Source: Actinomycetes bacterium (GTDB lineage Bacteria > Actinomycetota > Acidimicrobiia > Acidimicrobiales > Palsa-688). From it: a stretch of 7,822 nucleotides of DNA. The first letter of the stretch is position 1, and every line of letters begins with the position of its first letter. The stretch covers positions 1 through 7,822 of the forward strand of contig JAKARG010000136.1 in NCBI GenBank assembly GCA_021819345.1, read 5' to 3'. Both the position numbers and the translations under genes were made by a program. Below, one piece after another: positions 6,042-7,822 of the stretch. A model generated the notes under the pieces. That model worked only from the letters and a program-made list of their open reading frames with translations. It did no database searches and was not told the origin of the DNA.

Positions 6042-6671
6042 ATGGAGTCCGTGGACAATGCAGGCACGGCCCAGCGCTGGGACGGCGCGTACGAACACGG
6101 TGACGCCACGTGCAGCTGGTACCAGGAACGGCCCAGCCGTTCAATGGCCATGTTCGAGCGGGCCGGCGTCACACCCGAAGACAGCGTGATCGACGTCGGT
6201 GGCGGCGCGGCGCGGCTCGTCGACGAGCTCGTCGGCCGCCGCTTTTGTGACCTCACCGTGCTCGACGTCTCCGAGGTCGGGCTCGGCCACGCCCGAGCCC
6301 GGCTCAGAGCCGACGCCGAGGGTGTGACGTGGCTGGTGGCCGACGTTCTTGGCTGGGCGCCTACCCGCACCTACCGGGTCTGGCACGACCGGGCGGTGTT
6401 CCACTTCCTCACTGCCGAAGACGACCAGCGCCGCTACCTGTTCGCGCTGCACGCCGCCACCACACCCGGGGCAGTGGCGATCTTCGGCTGCTTCGCGCTC
6501 GACGGGCCGTCGTCGTGCTCAGGCCTCCCCGTGGCTCGTTACGACGCGGCCGGCATCGCCGAGCGTCTCGGCGAGAGATGGCAGCTGGTCGCCGACGACC
6601 GCGAGGAGCACACCACCCCCGGCCAGGTGGTCCAACCGTTCTCCTGGGCCGCGCTTCGACGGAGGAGCTGA
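6042..6671 (+). CDS. Class I SAM-dependent methyltransferase
   Basis: A 209-residue Rossmann-fold methyltransferase. Motif I is V49-I-D51-V-G53-G-G55, the acidic residue after beta-2 is D75 (TVLDVSE), ADV at 100-102 is the adenine-side loop, and the conserved WHDRAVFHFL (114-123) and CSGLPVARYD (159-168) segments match a widespread bacterial family. It transfers a methyl group from S-adenosylmethionine to an unknown, probably small, substrate; the family's substrate is not known to me. ATG at 6042 is preceded by GGAG (6031-6034) at 7 bases. The gene begins 74 bases after the hydrolase fragment and is followed 3 bases later by a small membrane protein, so they form a two-gene cassette. The cassette sits inside the segment that splits the hydrolase 3' end. 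Confidence 0.85.
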   Translation: MESVDNAGTAQRWDGAYEHGDATCSWYQERPSRSMAMFERAGVTPEDSVIDVGGGAARLVDELVGRRFCDLTVLDVSEVGLGHARARLRADAEGVTWLVADVLGWAPTRTYRVWHDRAVFHFLTAEDDQRRYLFALHAATTPGAVAIFGCFALDGPSSCSGLPVARYDAAGIAERLGERWQLVADDREEHTTPGQVVQPFSWAALRRRS

Positions 6672-6674
6672 CCG

Positions 6675-6899
6675 GTGGCCGTCACCATCTACGGCGTCTG
6701 TGCCGTCAGTTTCATGATGGTGATGTACGCGCTCGAATCTCGAAGCCGACACTTCATCGCCGCGTTCGCTCTCGGCTGCGCTCTCTCGAGCAGCTACGGG
6801 TTCCTCGCCGGCACCTGGCCCTTCGGTGTCGTCGAAGGAGTGTGGACCCTCGTGGCCCTCCGCCGCTACTGGTCGACCAGACCCTCCCCGACGCACTGA
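6675..6899 (+). CDS. Small membrane protein, 74 aa
   Basis: A 74-residue, mostly hydrophobic protein starting with GTG, 8 bases after GGAGGA (6661-6666) and 3 bases after the methyltransferase stop. Two membrane segments are likely (about 4-20 and 27-63, the latter perhaps two short helices), then a basic ALRRYW and a short polar tail. The YGFLAGTWPFGVVEGVW segment resembles a small conserved actinobacterial membrane family of unknown function. The close spacing implies cotranscription with the methyltransferase and possibly a joint role, but nothing in the sequence shows what it is. Confidence 0.72.
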   Translation: MAVTIYGVCAVSFMMVMYALESRSRHFIAAFALGCALSSSYGFLAGTWPFGVVEGVWTLVALRRYWSTRPSPTH

Positions 6900-6905
6900 T
6901 CGCCC

Positions 6906-6937
6906 CCCGACTTGACAGACCACCCGCATAAGTCGGG
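6906..6937 (+). repeat. Inverted repeat at the right junction of block B
   Basis: CCCGACTT (6906-6913) and AAGTCGGG (6930-6937) pair across a 16-base spacer, starting 7 bases after the stop of the small membrane gene. The right arm runs into hydrolase fragment 3 (homology starts at 6932). It could be a terminator for the methyltransferase cassette or the right end of the inserted segment; arms of CCGAC/GTCGG type also occur at the left junction. Confidence 0.5.
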
Positions 6938-7081
6938 ATCGTGCTCAATCCCTCCGGGGAGATGATCGACGCCCCCCACACCGGCGCAGACGTGCAGGTC
7001 GAGCCGTTCCCAACCGCCATCGATGCCCCCTGGGGAACAGATCGCTACCTGGGAGCTACCTGGCCGAATATGACGAGGTAG
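6932..7081 (+). pseudogene. NlpC/P60 3'-end fragment 3
   Basis: This is the final 49 codons of a hydrolase gene, lacking everything before VGIVLN, including catalytic Cys and the first His. It reads VGIVLNPSGEMIDAPH, then WGTDRYLGATWP, and ends NMTR with TAG at 7079-7081. Bases 6932-7066 match 1927-2061 at 124 of 135 positions without gaps. The match begins exactly where fragment 2 stops matching the intact gene. No start codon is in a useful position, so it is a displaced 3' end and not an expressed gene. Confidence 0.82.
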
Positions 7082-7144
7082 TCAGCTAGCTCCTCCTGCC
7101 CCAAGATGTGGGGGCCAGTCCAGCAGCGGTGAGGGAACGGCGGT

Positions 7145-7255
7145 GACCTGATCTCCTGGGTCGACTACCCGGCGAACTGGCGGGACATCGCCGGGTTCTG
7201 CATCGCCGCCCTGTTCGTCGCCGTGTGGGCTGGCGCCCTCGCCTACTGGCGGTAG
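7145..7255 (+). pseudogene. Small membrane peptide remnant without a clear start
   Basis: The frame reads DLISWVDYPANWRD and then IAGFCIAALFVAVWAGALAY, ending WR with TAG at 7253-7255. A Trp-containing amphipathic start, one membrane span and an immediate stop look like a real small membrane protein. However, no ATG, GTG or TTG is available: TGA at 7130-7132 closes the frame upstream, and GTG at 7143 is out of frame. Only CTG at 7148 could serve, after GAGGGA at 7131-7136. Either the start was lost by mutation or CTG is used. It may be the original gene following the hydrolase. The rest of 7082-7339 shows nothing else I can name. Confidence 0.4.
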
Positions 7256-7339
7256 GGCAACGTCGAAGCCCGCTGGGCCGCCAGCGTGCCGTCATCGACG
7301 ACGTGCTGAACGCGCAGCCACGGGAGACCGCCGACAGAG

Positions 7340-7377
7340 CCCCCTCACGTTACAGCCGTTGCTGTAACGTGAGGGGG
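7340..7377. promoter_or_regulatory. Long perfect palindrome, candidate CmtR operator
   Basis: CCCCCTCACGTTACAGC (7340-7356), loop CGTT, then the exact reverse complement (7361-7377). The 17-bp arms end on the first base of the GTG start of the regulator, so bound repressor would block the start region directly. ArsR-family repressors bind inverted repeats at their own promoters, and the TTACAGC/GCTGTAA half-sites suit this. In RNA the hairpin would hide the GAGGGGGTG start region. Confidence 0.7.
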
Positions 7378-7709
7378 TGACCATCCTTGCGGAGACCCGA
7401 CTGGACGCGCTGGCCCGGGTGGGCCGGGCGCTGGCTGACCCGACGCGGTGCGCGTTGTTGCTGGCGCTGCTCGATGGACCGGCCCACCCGAGCGAGCTAG
7501 CCGCCCGCCTGAGTCTGACCAGGGCGAACACCAGCAATCATCTCGCCTGCCTGCGGGGGTGCGGGCTGGTGGTGGCAGAACCCGAGGGTCGCCAGGTCCG
7601 CTACCAGCTGGTCGACGCGAACCTGGCCCATGCTCTCGCCGACCTGGCCGATGTGGTGCTTGCCGTCGATCCCGACCGGCCGTGCCTCGACACCCAAGGC
7701 GTCCTCTGA
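7377..7709 (+). CDS. cmtR: CmtR-like ArsR/SmtB metal-sensing repressor (Cd/Pb)
   Basis: A 110-residue winged-helix repressor that closely resembles Mycobacterium tuberculosis CmtR in length and motifs (ALARVGRALADPTRC, TSNHLACLRGCGLVV, GRQVRYQL). The three metal-binding cysteines of CmtR (57, 61, 102) correspond to Cys58, Cys62 and Cys103 with the same spacing. It should repress its operon and release DNA on binding Cd(II) or Pb(II). The GTG start gives the same N-terminal length as CmtR (14 residues before GRAL), although no ribosome site at normal distance exists: the GAGGGG is adjacent to the start. Leaderless translation is therefore likely. It overlaps the efflux gene by one base (TGATG). 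The palindrome at 7340-7377 is its probable operator. Confidence 0.9.
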   Translation: MTILAETRLDALARVGRALADPTRCALLLALLDGPAHPSELAARLSLTRANTSNHLACLRGCGLVVAEPEGRQVRYQLVDANLAHALADLADVVLAVDPDRPCLDTQGVL

Positions 7710-7822
7710 TGGGCCACGACCACGGGCACGGGTCAGCGACCGCGGCAAGCGGGCAGCGTGGGCGGCTGACCCTCGTGCTGGGTATCACCGTCACGATCTT
7801 GGCCGTCGAGATCGTAGATCGG
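7709..7822 (+). CDS. Cation diffusion facilitator (CDF) metal efflux transporter, partial
   Basis: The first 38 codons of a transporter that continues past the window. It opens with a His/Asp-rich, metal-binding MGHDHGHGS, then a basic linker and the first membrane span (LTLVLGITVTILAVEIV), as in CzcD/ZitB-type CDF proteins. These export Zn, Cd or Co from the cytoplasm in exchange for protons. ATG at 7709 overlaps the stop of the CmtR-like repressor, so the two are co-regulated by metal. Only the N-terminus is visible; the family call rests on the His-rich start, the first helix and the partner gene. Confidence 0.75.
   Translation, partial: MGHDHGHGSATAASGQRGRLTLVLGITVTILAVEIVDR

Larger units (their letters stand above)
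5832..6931 (+). mobile_element. Putative inserted segment (block B) in the hydrolase 3' end
   Basis: Joining 5742-5831 to 6932-7066 at the shared GTCGG restores a continuous copy of 1842-2061 that is about 92-93% identical on both sides. The roughly 1.1 kb between them therefore looks inserted. It carries a divergent replacement 3' end, a methyltransferase and a small membrane protein. GTCGGAATC (5827-5835) and GTCGGGATC (6932-6940) form a short direct repeat at the ends. No integrase or transposase is present, so movement would need a helper, or homologous recombination with a related element made the structure. Classed as mobile by inference. Confidence 0.4.

Overview
The window is very GC-rich, with GTG and TTG starts, stop/start overlaps and strong third-position G/C bias. 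Its gene content points to an actinobacterium (inferred from composition and families). It looks like part of an integrated conjugative element or large plasmid: transfer-type genes on the left, then accessory genes, then a metal-resistance operon at the right edge.

Left, 1-2070 (+): the tail of an unidentified gene overlaps a replication-relaxation family gene (ATGA). That gene overlaps (GTGA) a secreted lytic transglycosylase/NlpC-P60 wall hydrolase of the VirB1-like kind. The three form one coupled operon, probably serving conjugation.

Middle, 2094-5445 (-): accessory block A runs in the opposite direction. A two-gene operon encodes an NA37 (NdpA/YejK) nucleoid-associated protein and, 2 nt downstream, a RelA/SpoT synthetase-only protein. 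A hairpin follows the operon, then a three-span membrane protein. Upstream of the operon are perfect direct repeats and a frameshifted ArsR-type regulator remnant. Nucleotide-synthesising enzyme, nucleoid protein and membrane protein together suggest a stress, toxin or phage-defence module, but this is inference.

Right-middle, 5741-7081 (+): two truncated fragments of the wall-hydrolase gene 3' end flank block B, a SAM-dependent methyltransferase and a 74-aa membrane protein. The start of fragment 2 (about 93% identical to the intact gene) and fragment 3 (about 92%) abut when joined at GTCGG. They read as one ancestral 3' end split by a roughly 1.1 kb insertion that brought its own, divergent 3' end. 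The 3' end of the hydrolase gene thus appears to be a repeated insertion or recombination point. This is the most unusual feature of the window.

Right, 7082-7822 (+): a small membrane-peptide remnant, then a long perfect palindrome ending on the start codon of a CmtR-like Cd/Pb-sensing ArsR repressor. The repressor overlaps by one base a cation diffusion facilitator that runs off the window. Together they form a self-regulated metal efflux operon.
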